DNA from: Apostichopus japonicus
Lineage: Eukaryota; Echinodermata; Holothuroidea; Aspidochirotida; Stichopodidae
Length of the DNA stretch: 64,000 bases
Direction of reading: 5' to 3'
NCBI RefSeq assembly: GCF_037975245.1
Contig: NC_092566.1
Coordinates: 6,636,001 to 6,700,000 of the forward strand
How positions within the stretch are numbered: position 1 is the first letter of the stretch; each line of letters starts with the position of its first letter. Positions 12,666-25,083 of this stretch are shown piece after piece. The position numbers and the translations under genes were made by a program. A model generated the notes under the pieces. The model did no database searches and was not told the origin of the DNA. It saw only the letters and a program-made list of their open reading frames with translations.

Positions 12666-13078
12666 CTAAATTTTCTTAGTGGCCAGCAAACCTTTAAAAT
12701 TGTTTGGGCCTTGATTTCCTTTGTTTTCTGATATCAGAGTGGGTAGACATTATCTTTCCTTTAATGAAAACCAGATTATAGGAACAAAAGAACACAAAAA
12801 CACAATATGAAGATCATATCAGCTACAGTAGATATCACTGCACAGAAAGTATATCAATAACAAAATTGTTAAGAAAAAAAAAAAAAATTTGCAGGTTGAC
12901 CAAAACTGTTACAGGATTTTCGAGAAAAGTACACTACACTCTACTTTGTTGATATCCTAGCTTAGCACAATAATATCTTTACATACAATGTAAAGCCAAT
13001 ATTGTATCATGGTCTTATTCCGGATGGATACACACACGAGTCATCTGGAAATGTGACCTGAAAAGTACAAACACTACC

Positions 13079-13118
<40 letters not shown>
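13079..13118. repeat. (CAGA)n microsatellite
   Basis: About ten perfect AGAC units. Confidence 0.98.
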
Positions 13119-14366
13119 TCACAGAAGGGTTAAGGAATGATCAATGATGACATTGAATACCTACATCATTTAATAGGGCCTCAAATGAGGTTTCAATTAA
13201 ATTGAGAGGCCCAACCTAAGATAATCAAGCGATCATGATTAGAAAAACAGGGATGATATGAAAATGTACAGATTTTTACCGAAATAACGACGACATTAAT
13301 GATACTGACATCTTGTTTCAGCCAGCTTAATTACTGTATGAAAAACATTAATGTTGTGTCCATTTCTAACCATTTCTCACTTACAGTGATTCCTAAGATG
13401 TCACGAAAATTTGAAAATAGTATGGAAAAGTATTTAATAATTAATAATGACCACAAAAAATATGCACCAAAAATGCTTTCAATATCTGTAATTTTACATT
13501 AATTGGTTAATCTTGGTTAAGGACACTGTCCCAATTCAACTGAATAATTTGTATGTACAGCAGGGCATATACATGTACCTACACTTGGGGGGCCTAATGC
13601 TTAATCTCTAAGAGGGCAGGCATTAATTTTTGTTTTCTTTTTAAATTCCTGACAATTTTTTGTTCCTGGGGGTGGGGAGGGAGGTACAGTAGGGGCCTTA
13701 CAAATCCGCACCCCCTCCCCACCCCCATGGCTCCTTCACTGTAATGCATGTATATTCCTTGTCAATTCAGACTTTAATATCTACAACTGGTGCCTTATAT
13801 TCATTCAAACACTCGCATATAAGCATTGACTATCCATGTCTTAATATTACTGAATCCACACATATATCAAAGCTACTATACACTCACTATTAACTGATCT
13901 ACTGTACTTCTCGACTAATTTACTGTTCATGTACAAATCGTAAACTTCAATACTGCACTCATTAATGTCAAACAAACTCATTTATGATCATAAAGTCATC
14001 ACTCCATGATTTAAGTGATTCGTGAAGCTAAGCATGACTGTGTTGTACGGAGTCGTTAATTACTAAACAATTGGGCCAAATATCCTTTCACTAATACACT
14101 ACAATATGACAGCAACATGTTCTCAAAGACAGGCCAAGGATTTTTTTTTTTGTGGTTGTCCCTTGGACAATCAGGTCTCATACCTCCCTTGTCAGAATTT
14201 AGCGAATTTGTTGTCCGAAAAAAATTGCGACAAAACAACAACGAATGACCAATATGTACACTGTAGGAGAGATGTGTACATAAGTTTGGTGAATAGAACA
14301 CCAGCTCTCTTTGGTTGGATCATAGGCCTACCACTATATTGTTTTTTCAGTATCTCCAAAGTGATT

Positions 14367-14493
14367 GGGAGGGGAGGGAGGAGAGGGAGGGGAGGGAGGA
14401 GAGGGAGGGGAGGGAGGGAGGGGAAGGAGGGGAGGGAGGAGAGGGAGGAGAGGGAGGGGAGGGAGGGAGGGAGGGGAGGGAATGGAGGGGAGG
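14367..14493. repeat. Purine-only G/A minisatellite
   Basis: About 125 bp of GGGAGG/GAGGAGA repeats with almost no pyrimidine on the plus strand. Many G-runs of three or four, so triplex or G-quadruplex formation is possible. The Gly/Glu/Arg-rich ORFs here are artefacts. Confidence 0.95.
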
Positions 14494-14620
14494 TGATATC
14501 AATTTATCACTTTTAACCTATTTGACGATTTTTCATTACGATGGAATATAAATTTAATGTAATTCAAAACTGGTTGTCCGAACAGAAATTGGGTCGTTTC
14601 GGGACGACCACTGGATTGAA

Positions 14621-14692
14621 ACTTTACCCTACGATAACTTTACCTTACGATAACTTTACCCTACGATAACTACGAAACTTTACCCTACGATA
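14621..14692. repeat. 16-bp minisatellite, 4 copies
   Basis: ACTTTACCCTACGATA at 14621, 14637 (one change), 14653 and 14677. The last two copies are separated by ACTACGAA. Confidence 0.95.
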
Positions 14693-17239
14693 CATTCTAT
14701 AGTATGACACCGAGCGCCACAGTGCTAAAACTCATCACGTGGAAGTTATACATATATATATATCACTTGATATACCTACGCAGCAATATTATCATGATAT
14801 AGATACTGTTTGGATTACCTTCATGTTTACATTCACTAAACTATCATTTTCAAGTCATTTGTGAGTCCTATGTGAGCAATGGAAGATGTAATATAATCTA
14901 CACCATTTATATTAACTTCATTTTTTTTTCTTTCTACTTTTCATTGCTGCTGTTATTTATAGGACACACAGCCACAGGAAACATGACTACTTTTGAATGA
15001 TTCATGATACAAATCAAAACCAGACTCAAATACTGCAAAACTGACTCAAATTACATTTTGTCGGACCTAAAAATATTGCGTGATCCTGATGTAAAGCTGT
15101 ATCTTTCATCAATCATTTTTAGTTTATGGATTTTTTTTTTTATCAAAAGTACAAAAACAAAACATTGCTGGAAATATGACTGCAACTGATCAAACCATGA
15201 TCCTGGTTTTGGGTTTATTTTATTCAGATATAATTTCTACTTAGTGATTAAATTAACGATCCCATTGGATTGATGACCTGTTTCTATTCTCTACAACCGA
15301 CTCACTTGTAACGATTGTATAAATTTTATATATATGTAAATTACAATTTATTTTGGTTAATCTTTAAATATTTCTAAAACAATATGTATATTGTTCAAAA
15401 TATGTTATGATGTAACTGTCCTAGTTTCTTTTTCCATGAAAAACTTCTAATAAGTGATTAATTAGCGATTCCATTGGACTAATGAAGATATTTTTATCCC
15501 CTGGAGATGTGCATATGTCCCCAATTGCATTAGTGAATGAATTTACAAGTAAACTGATTCATTTTACAAAAGAGGTTTCGAGATCACTTGTAAGAACAGG
15601 AATTGACTATTTCAGATAATAAACTATATTGTTACATAATGCAATAAGGAACACAATGAGCTTTATTTATAGATAAATATTAGTTATTTGGCATTTCATA
15701 AAATACAATACACTTTCCCTTATTTACACTCCTAATCTACTGATTTAAATTAAAAGTCAGGCAAATTAATACTGTATAGTTGAAAACTTCTCAAAAAAAA
15801 AACTGGGATTTGTTTACTTCCTTGGTTGACTGATTGATTTTTCCAACACATTTTATTGACCCACTTATACATGCAGTTGTCAATACAAATTTGCCATATA
15901 TGTGACTATCATGCTTCAGCAACAACAAAAATATCTAGTTTTTCTTGAAACAATGAAATACTGTATATCATACTGCACATATTATAAGACAACTAAAACG
16001 AATGAAGCTTAGAAAGTAGTTAAAGAGAGAAAACAAAATTAGAAAACTTTTTTCAAATGTTTTTCAAAAATACTGTTCATCATTTCTCTTTTGTCAAATA
16101 TGGTTTTCTACCCCTGGTAGGAATAAAAAAAAAAATCTGACTATACACATATTTATAGACAAATATTCCAAATCAATTCTCCCAATATACTCTTTTAGTT
16201 GATTTGATATTAAGTCCATGAAAATAATTTACTATTCCTTTCGGATCCTTCAGTCTCTCATATATATCTGTAAATAGCTATTTTCTGCTGACGTCACTAA
16301 CACTGCTGCATTGTTCAAGTAATTTTAGTCCAATTCTGCCATCAATTTTGACAGAAAGACAATCCCAGAGTTGAGATTAATCACACCCATCAGGTTTTGC
16401 CTGTAATTCTTTTCCTGGCTTTAACACTTAATTCCCAATCTACAGCGAAAGGGAAAGTTCTGACTGTGGCAGTCCTTTTTGAAAAGCAATTTCATTAACT
16501 TTTTTTCTTCACATTATATTGTGATTACCACGTACAAGGTGGCGCTTGATAATTAGTTTGTTGTTCAAAATTTGTCAACATTTTGGCGATCTTTAATTGA
16601 GCAGTAATAATTACTCGGGTCAGTTCAAAACTTCTTCTTTACAAGTGAACGCTTCAACGTATCTGCTGATCTGTATTAGCTGAGGTAGCTCGTGCAGCAA
16701 CTGGCGAAAACACCACAAGTAAGCGATTATAATCACGTTTCTGTATTCACGAGTTTACAATGGGTACTGTTGCTAAAGTTAATGTAGCATGTTCTATGAA
16801 CTCTGTACAACGATTACATTTTTACAGTATAGCTTGAGATAACATGTTCTCTCATTGTTGATGCATAACAAGAAGTAACAAGGTTATATATTTGGCTGTT
16901 TAGCCTCACATAATAGGATTTGTTTTGGCAAACTGTTTGTGTATACTTGCCCTGGTTACACAATAAAATCTCTCTTTTGACATTGCAACAAATCCTACAC
17001 AATTCCCCAGGCCTGTTTGTGGCTAAAGCTATTCCCCATCCTTGTCCATATAAATATAACAAAACGCAATCAATGCCTGAAACATTCCTTTATCGTGAGT
17101 TCATCGTTTGACTAGTTTTGCGGATATAAACACATATCCATGTGGTGTCTTTGTTTTAATTGACATAATAGATTACTGGCAATTAAAAAGATATCCATCT
17201 TGCTTACTTTAGAGAATAAACCTATATGGGTTTTACATC

Positions 17240-17365
17240 AACAAAATTGCACAAAATTTTTCTCCAAGGATAAATATCTAAGACTTTTTCCAAAGTCAAG
17301 CAGGTTTTGTCTATCACATTCTATAGCAACTATTTGGTATTTTCAACTTCCTCAAATATTTATTT
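17240..17365. repeat. Single partial copy of the 266-bp repeat found at 19941-20596
   Basis: Matches the second half of the 19941-20596 unit (AATTGCACAAAATT ... TCTAAGACTTT ... AAAGTCAAGCAGGTTTTGTC ... GCAACTATTTGGTATTTTCAAC), same orientation. It lies just left of the AGGTCA block, whose right side is flanked by the tandem copies. Confidence 0.85.
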
Positions 17366-17410
17366 TTTGGTTTCGATGAAATCGTAACCTATGCATTCAT
17401 GCAGGCGGAG

Positions 17411-17468
17411 AGTGTGTGTATGTGTGTATGTATGTATGTATGCATGTATGTGTGTGTGTGTGTGTGTG
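17411..17468. repeat. (GT)/(GTAT) microsatellite
   Basis: Compound GTGT/GTAT repeat immediately before the AGGTCA-rich block. Confidence 0.97.
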
Positions 17469-17469
17469 A

Positions 17470-19700
17470 CGCCTGGCTTGTAAACACGGTATCTCAAATA
17501 GGGAAGCTTGGACCAATCTAATATTTGGTGTATATGAGTACCACATTGAGTAGATGTGCCCTATTTTTTGTGTTGCCTGTGAGGGTCACCAAAGGTCAGT
17601 TAGAGGCCAAAAACCAAAATATTAAAACAAGCAATAACTCCCATTGACAGGATCCGACATGGCTGATATTTTGGGACCAGTTGTGAATGGGGTAAGGGAT
17701 CATTTCAAAACATAACGGTCAAGTGATCCAAGGTCAACAAAGGTCAATCAGGGGTCAAAAACTAGTATTTTTGCAATAACTTGAGAACCAAATGTCCGTG
17801 AAGGTTGGGAGTTGCGCTATTGTAATCAGGGAGTCGACCCCCATCTATGTGACCTTTGACCTCAGGTTGACCTCCGGTGACCTTTATCAGTTTTTTGGGT
17901 TATTTGAATTTTCGTGGCCATAATCGGATCTCAAAGGTACCTTCCGATCAAAATGGTCCATAGTTGACCCCTGTGCGACCTTCGTGTGCGAAGTTATCAG
18001 AGGTCAATGTTTTTGTTTTTTAATAAGTACAGTTAGGATGGTCGCACAGACTTGTCATGTTGCTTTTTGGAATCAGCGTGTCAAACTACATCTGACTGCG
18101 AGGTCGAAAGGTCAAAGGTCAAATCTTAAAAAATATGCTCATTTTAGGAGATATGGGGCAAAACAAAATAGAACAAAGATAAGTTTAAAAAATTGTTGAC
18201 ATATGATAGAGCTTTTTGTGCTGAATATAGGAAACCAGCTCCCGCTTCAATCGGACACCCAGTTCTCAAGTTATGAGGGGCCAAAGGTTGGTTTTGATAC
18301 ATTTCTAGCAATAACATTATGTGTGTACCTTGTAGGCCAAACAAATTTTAGGACAGAGTGCACCTCATCAAGAGAAACATTTTTGATAAAAACCATCAGG
18401 TCATCCAAGGTCATTCAAGGTTGATTATGTGCAAAAAACTCCCAACTTATGCTAATTTTTGCAACATCTTCTAGTCACGAAGTCTGACATGGCTGGTAAA
18501 TTAGGACAAGTTGTGAATGGAGTAGGGACACATTTTCAAAAATAACTGTGATGTGATCCAAGGTCACCAAAGGTCATTTATGGGTCAAAATGTGTTTTTT
18601 ACCCTCAATAACTTGTGAAACTACCACTGACAGGGTCCGACATGGTTGATATTTTGGGACTAGTTGTGAATGGGGTAAGGGATCATTTCAAAACATAACG
18701 GTAATATGATCCAAGGTCAACAAAGGTCAATTAGGGGTAAAAACTAGTATTTTTGCAATAACGTTAGAACCAAATGTCCCTCAAGGTTGGGATTTTAGGA
18801 CAGAGTGCACATCATCAAGGGAAAATTTTTTGATAAAAACCATTAGGTCATTCAAGGTCATTCAAGGTTGAGTATGTGCAAAAAACTCCCAACTTATGCT
18901 AATTTTTGCAACAACTTCTAGTCACGAAGTCTGACATGGCTGGTATATTAGGACAAGTTGTGAATGGAGTAGGGACACATTTTCAAAAATAACTGTGATG
19001 TGATCCAAGGTCACCAAAGGTCATTTATGGGTCAAAATGTGTTTTTTACCCTCAATAACTTGTGAAACTACCATTGACGGGTCCGACATGGTTGATATTT
19101 TGGGACTAGTTGTGAATGGGGTAAGGGATCATTTCAAAACATAACGGTAATATGGTCCAAGGTCAACAAAGGTCAATTAGGGGTCAAAAACTAGTATTTT
19201 TGCAATAACGTTAGAACCAAATGTCCATCAAGGTTGGGATTTTAGGACAGAGTGCACATCATCAAGAGAAACATTTTTGATAAAAACCATTAGGTCATCC
19301 AGGGTCATTCAAGGTTGATTATGTGCCAAAAACTCCCAACTTATGCTAATTTTTGCAACAACTTCTAGTCACGAAGTCTGACATGGCTGGTATATTAGGA
19401 CAAGTTGTGAATGAAGTAGGGACACATTTTCCAAAATAACCGTGATGTGATCCAAGGTCACCAAAGGTCATTTATGGGTCAAAATGTGTTTTTTCCCGAT
19501 AACTTGTGAAACTACCACTGACAGGGTTGAGAGTTACGCTATTGTAATACAATGGTCGAACTGCATTTGGGTGACCTTTGACCTCAGGTTGACCTCCAGT
19601 GACCTGTATTAGCTTCTTTCAAGTTGATTCTTTGAAGTTTCGTGGGCATATTCCAATCTAACTTGTCCATAAGTGGACTCCTCTGCAACCCTAATGTGCG
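17470..19700. repeat. AGGTCA-rich complex repeat block with 447-bp tandem units
   Basis: Units starting CACGAAGTCTGACATGGCTG occur at 18476, 18923 and 19370 (period 447 bp). Each is made of two related halves, GTCTGACATGGCTGGTA... and GTCCGACATGGTTGATA..., both followed by TTGTGAATGG(A/G)GTA(A)GGGA and a pair of AGGTCA motifs. More diverged copies lie at 17640-17780. The block carries 29 exact AGGTCA/TGACCT hexamers; about one is expected by chance. Edges at about 17480-17570 and 19610-19840 are less clear. No coding capacity. Confidence 0.93.
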
Positions 19701-19940
19701 AAGTTATTAAGAGATTTGGTTTGGTTTTGTAATACTTGGTGTGTGGATTCATAACATTGAGTTCAAGAACCCTATTGCTTTTGATGGAGGTGTGTATAAC
19801 CACGTACAGTAGACTGACCTGTGTTAGCATGTTATAGTGTTATTGTAACAGCTAGTTCTGGTTATACTAACAAGCAGAAGTCTAGTGCATTAAAGTCATC
19901 GAAACCTCAATGCATTTTGCATTCTGGTTTAAATTTTTTT

Positions 19941-20596
19941 TAGTTTCTTTTGAGATTACTAATTTTCTATGAACCATGCATTTTTAGCCTGCAGATGAAA
20001 TGAAATTAACAGTCATAAAATTTGCTTGATATTTAACTGACAGCTGATGTGAGCTATAGTCTTTACATAAACATAATTGCACAAAATTATTCTCCAAGGA
20101 TACATATCTAAGACTTTTCCCAAAGTCAAGCAGGTTTTGTCTATCAGTTTCTATGGCAACTATTTTGGTATTCTCAACTTTCTCAAAATATTTTTTAAAA
20201 AAATGTTAGTTTCTTTTGAGATTACTAATTTTCTATGAACCACTTTTAGTTAGCCTGAGGTGAAATGAAATTAACAGTCATCAAATTTGCTTGATATTAT
20301 ACTGACAGCTGGTGTGAGCTATAGTTTTTACATAAACATAATTGCACAAAATTATTCTATAAGGATACATGTCTAAGACTTTTCCCAAAGTCAAGCAGGT
20401 TTTGAATATCAGTTTCTATAGCAACTATTTTGGTATTTTCAACTTTCTCAAAATAAAAAAAAAAATAAAAAAATAAAGTTTCTTTTGAGATTACTAATTT
20501 TCTATGAACCACTTTTATTTAGCCTGCAGGTGAAATGAAATTAACAGTCATCAAATTTGCTTGATATTGACTAACAGCTGGTGTGAGCTATAGTAT
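19941..20596. repeat. 266-bp tandem repeat, about 2.5 copies
   Basis: TTAGTTTCTTTTGAGATTAC-type starts at about 19941, 20207 and 20477. Each is followed by TTTTCTATGAACCA, AATGAAATTAACAGTCAT, CAGCTG(A/G)TGTGAGCTATAGT and the segment shared with 17240-17365. The last copy is truncated after GTGAGCTATAGT. Confidence 0.93.
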
Positions 20597-21699
20597 AGTA
20601 CGGTAACCTTTCCAGTCAAGGAAACATTAATGAGAGAATATGCATTGCTCCCCTTCGACAGAGACAAATCCCATTACAGTTACACGTATGTCACTTTTGA
20701 TTTAAAGGGTGTGAAGACTCGCGAAGACTGCCTGCATTTTGTAGCGACATGAACAAAACGTCACTTGCAAGCAACGGAAAGTTAACTTTTTCAGATGGCC
20801 GCACGCGGTTTGGGGGCGAGTCTTCAATGCCTATAATGTCTGCAAATTAAAACAATATTGTTAAAATCGAGCAAGAGACATCACTTTAATAATGGTCTAA
20901 AAGACAATGCCATCTAGGATGATTTTTAAATTGATTTTGAATTATTACAAAATAAGGTTAGGTTAGGTGAATGTTATATTTTTATGTTTTCTCAAAAAAC
21001 TAAGAGTGTTATAAAAGAAGAAGAAAAAAAACTCCAGAGCTTGAGACTAACACTAGCAGTGTTTTCTAACAGTCTTCAACCTACTAAACATTAATAACGG
21101 TATGCCTAAAAGTCATCCTTTCTCCATTGTAAACCTTCAGTGCTATAGTATATTCAACTACAGGTCTAACCAACAAAATTTTGCAAAAGTTTTGATGGAT
21201 GCTAGATGAAAGGTGTTATCCTCATCAAGCGATACGGAGCGATTTACCTCGAGCAAGAAAAGAACCGGTTCGTCTCGTTCAATCGTTCATACTGAATAGA
21301 GGAACAAATGAACTGCAAAAATGGTGAGAATTACACTTCAATATATATAGCTTTGAATAACGACTGCTGAACAGCTGCTTTTAACAGTAAATTTAACTTA
21401 CTGATAGCTATCTTGACAGGAAGAATGCACCTTTGCTTTTCGATCGATCTATTTGAGATTCAACGATTAAAATAATTCTTTGAATCTTCAATCATTACCA
21501 CGGCAGAGTGCAGACCCATTTACCCACATCATCAAAGTGCAAAGATGTGTGACTCCTGAGCATACAACAATGTTCTCTCCTCACTGATCGTCGTTTTGGC
21601 AAAACTTTGACTAGTTCTGTCTTCTTCAATTGGCAGGGGAAATAACCCTTTCCTTCCAGTACCTTCCCCTCCCCTCTCCCCTCCCCTCACCCACTAACT

Positions 21700-22260
21700 A
21701 TACTGGAATACCTTCTAATAATAGGTACCAGTATGCCATCACTGAACACAATCTAAATTATAGAAAGGACCGCAACGAGAGATTGGACAAAATTATGAGT
21801 GATTCAAATCACCCTGGCAACGGTTGTTTTAATTATTTACCTTCAAATCGCCATCTCCGTACTTTTAGGAAAAAATAAGCGGATAGTTTTTTTTTTTCCA
21901 TCTGCTGTGAAAATACTTAATTTGTCATAACAGGTGTCTGTATTTTCTCTTTAGTTTTTATTGTTCCTAATTCTAGTTTTGCAAATTTTGACACTTTTCA
22001 GCCTTTTTCTACATATTTTAACAAATCTTAATTTGAATATTTTCTTCACTTTTTGGATCTCTTACACATCTCTTACATTTTTTGGCATACATTTGCATAT
22101 TTCTTAAATTTTTATATTCTTACATATTTTTTATACATCTTCACATATTTCTATTAATTTCTTACTCATATTTATTACAGAGCAGGTGGAAAGTTCTGAT
22201 TTTTCGATGTGTAATATTTTTATACATTGGTTGAATAAATGATTTGAATTTGAATTTTAT
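21700..22260 (+). mobile_element. LINE (CR1/L2-like) 3' end remnant
   Basis: A decayed ORF2 C-terminus: RNERLDKIMSDSNHPGNGCF, then YLPSNRHLRTFRKK, a stop, then SFFFPSAVKILNLS in the shifted frame. This is the usual terminal pattern of chicken-repeat/L2-type LINEs (HPL...LP...R..RT...F.PS.VK.LN). An AT-rich 3' UTR follows, with the tail TTGAATAAATGATTTGAATTTGAATTTTA ending near 22258, typical of such elements. No reverse-transcriptase core remains. Confidence 0.6.
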
Positions 22261-22526
22261 ATTATTATTCTACAATGTCTAATAAAATAGCATCGTGTTC
22301 ATACCTATCGCTATGCTTCTAACAATACTACGATGCAAACAACACCAAGAGTCATATATTGTCATAGATTTGTCATTTCTTAATTACTCTGTCTCATCTA
22401 CTGATCATTTCTAGCTTCCATCTTCATTTCTTGTTAGGATGATAATGTAGTAAGGTTAATCTTGAATAACGTATCAACTGAATACAGTCGGATAAGCCCC
22501 TAATCGTTCACATCAATATGTATATG

Positions 22527-22795
22527 AGTGTTAGCTCAGTGGTTTACGCCGGTGCCTTTCAATCATAAGGTTCGAGTCACTCCAAGATTAATGTATGTCG
22601 TCCAGTTACAGAGTTGTTGACAATTGACAATTCATAATCATGGACGTTAAAATATGAATCTAAGAGACTGACTTCGGTCAGCTTGAAGCTTTGATAAGCC
22701 AATGATGGCTTCTTCGCGAGTTCCTGCTTGCAGGAGGATCTAAAATACATACATACATACATACACGCATACATACATACACCTATACATACATA
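22527..22795 (+). mobile_element. tRNA-derived SINE with ATAC tail
   Basis: The head carries Pol III promoter boxes: box A TTAGCTCAGTGG (22531-22542) and box B GGTTCGAGTCAC (22569-22580), about 26 bp apart as in tRNA genes. A tRNA-unrelated body of about 160 bp follows, then an (ATAC/CATA) microsatellite tail at 22745-22795. There is no acceptor stem or complete cloverleaf, so this is a SINE rather than a tRNA gene. Confidence 0.8.
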
Positions 22796-24996
22796 ATACG
22801 GTCGGGTGATGCGAGAATATAGAAAACAGACAGGTGGATTGAACGGAGCGTAGTGGAGTATATAAACCGGTGGAAATTATAAACATAAGCATGGGACCAA
22901 ATTTAGACAAAATTTCATAATGGGAGGTAGTTATGAAAGACATATCTCAACGATAATCACAAGTTAAAGCACCTTTGAAGCTCAAAAGAGGCACGATTCG
23001 TAAATTTACGTCCAAATCTTAATTATCTCTGCCGTAAGATTCACGTCCTCTAGCAAATTTAATGGCACACTGTATTGAAGTACAGTACTTTCCATTTATG
23101 ACATCAAAAGCAAACTCAAAACAACAACATTTTTATACAGAGCTCGGTTTCGTTCTGCTCTAGCAAATTACGGCAAACAGTTTGACTGTCAAAAGAAAAA
23201 AAATGACTGTCATTTTTTTAGCCTCTGAAGAAGATCCTGCTAGGATCGACACGTCAGGCCAACTTACTTTTACACATTCTATTACACAGGCTCTCTATAG
23301 TGGATAAGCAGTTTGCTAACAGTTTTATGTTATTTTGAAGAAGAAAAATAATCATAATCATCATAAAAAAAATTAAACAATACAATCAGATTTATGGCAA
23401 CACAAAATATCAACTCTTGATTGTTTAGCGTAATATGAAACGAACATTTCTACGTATATATAGGGAGAGAGATGCTGGTTTATCGTTAGGCAGGAGGTTG
23501 GGTATATATTGTGCATATGTTCTACCAGCGTATTACTGACAGCTGTCATCTGCAGCTGGTTACAAAATGGCAATCGAACAGATCTCATTTCAAATTAATC
23601 TCGTAGCCAGCGATATCGAGCAATCAGGGAAGGACGCTCATTACGACAGACGACCAATTAGCTACGTGCAATAAGATTCAGATATCGATATGAACAGAAA
23701 ATGTACTTCGTACAATCGGTGTGAACCAGGGGACTGCGTTTGCATAGAAAACACACAGCCTACTGTAGCAAGTATCAAACCTACACTACAGCCTTTGTAA
23801 CTTAGGTCTCTTTTTGATCTATGTGCATTGATACTGTATGACAACAACATTTTCAAAGCCAAATTTATATTTCAATTTTTTAAAAAATGCAAAGTTTGAT
23901 GCATGGATCTATATCTTAGGGCTCACCTTAATTGTTTACATATATGCATCTTCTTGTCCTTTTGACCTTTCTCCCTCCCCTCCCTTCACCCTACACCAAC
24001 TCCCTTTGGAATAAATTTAAATTTTTAATTTAAAAAAAAAAAACCTCTGATGGAAAGAATCGTCCAAATCAGCTTTGATACTGATAAGATAAAATTTTAG
24101 CTTTCACATATTGGATGATTATATTGGATGATTGCTTCAAAAGTTATATACTAGTCTATTAGATATTTCCATATGTTCAGTATGTATCTTGGTCTGTAAG
24201 GAATAACACAGAAAACATAAAGCTCCCCTGTTTCTGAAGCACTCAACTTTATCTCAAATGGCTCCCATCCCCCCATCCATCTTCTCTCCTCTTATAAATA
24301 TGACAATAAAAAAATCATAATCTTTGATAAAAACGATTTTCCTCAACGACAACACAAATTTCAAAAGAATAGATTATGCAAGTCCTACAAAAACATTTTC
24401 TGAAACCCTCCCCCACCCCCTGCCTACCCCCTGCCCACCCAACTCCCACCCTTCAAAAGAAGAACATCAACAGAAGCATCTGCAAAACGGCATGCATGAC
24501 TCAGCCTATATCTGATTTGAAGCTAGTTGATATTTGAGAGGAAACCACTTGAGGTTTCTAATTAATCACTTTTAATAATTACTGATGCTGTTTAATAGCT
24601 TTCTTCTCAAATGAGGATCGTACTATACCCAATGAAATATTTAATATTTAATTCATCTCAACATTCACTGAGACAAAACAAGCAACCGCAGGAGTTAATT
24701 ACGGATTCATGCAACCTCTCAAAGAACAATAGTCGACCATCTCCTCAACAGATGCGAACGTATTAAAATTAGAGCATACATATTATCCTGGAGCAATGTC
24801 AGAGACAGGGAAATGATTTATCAATCAAGGAACTAATCCTAAACGGCCGACAATCTTCCCCCTACGCAGTCTTTTTCCTTCCTCTGATGAGCCCTTGACA
24901 ACATTCATTAAACCTTTGTCACGATGAGGATATTAATCGCTCAAACACTCGGAGGAATAATCAAACAGTCGGCAGAGATGAGGAGAGGGTTGCGAT

Positions 24997-25083
24997 CACA
25001 GGAACTCGTAACGTTATCTAGGTGTATAGTATAAACATGGTTTATATATACTATACACCTAGATAACGTTACGAATGCCTGTG
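24997..25083. mobile_element. 87-bp palindromic MITE with 8-bp target duplication
   Basis: Ends are CACAGG (24997-25002) and CCTGTG (25078-25083). Inside, 27-base perfect inverted arms (25007-25033 and 25047-25073, CGTAACGTTATCTAGG...) meet in a small centre. The direct repeat GTTGCGAT flanks both sides (24989-24996 and 25084-25091). An 8-bp duplication with CA(C)AGG-like ends suggests a hAT-type non-autonomous insertion. Confidence 0.88.

Noticed and set aside
14106-14551. Gly/Glu/Arg-rich proteins
   Set aside because: Product of the purine-only minisatellite read in several frames.
22527-22600. tRNA gene
   Set aside because: Boxes A and B are present but no acceptor stem or 3' partner can be formed, and a SINE body and microsatellite tail follow.
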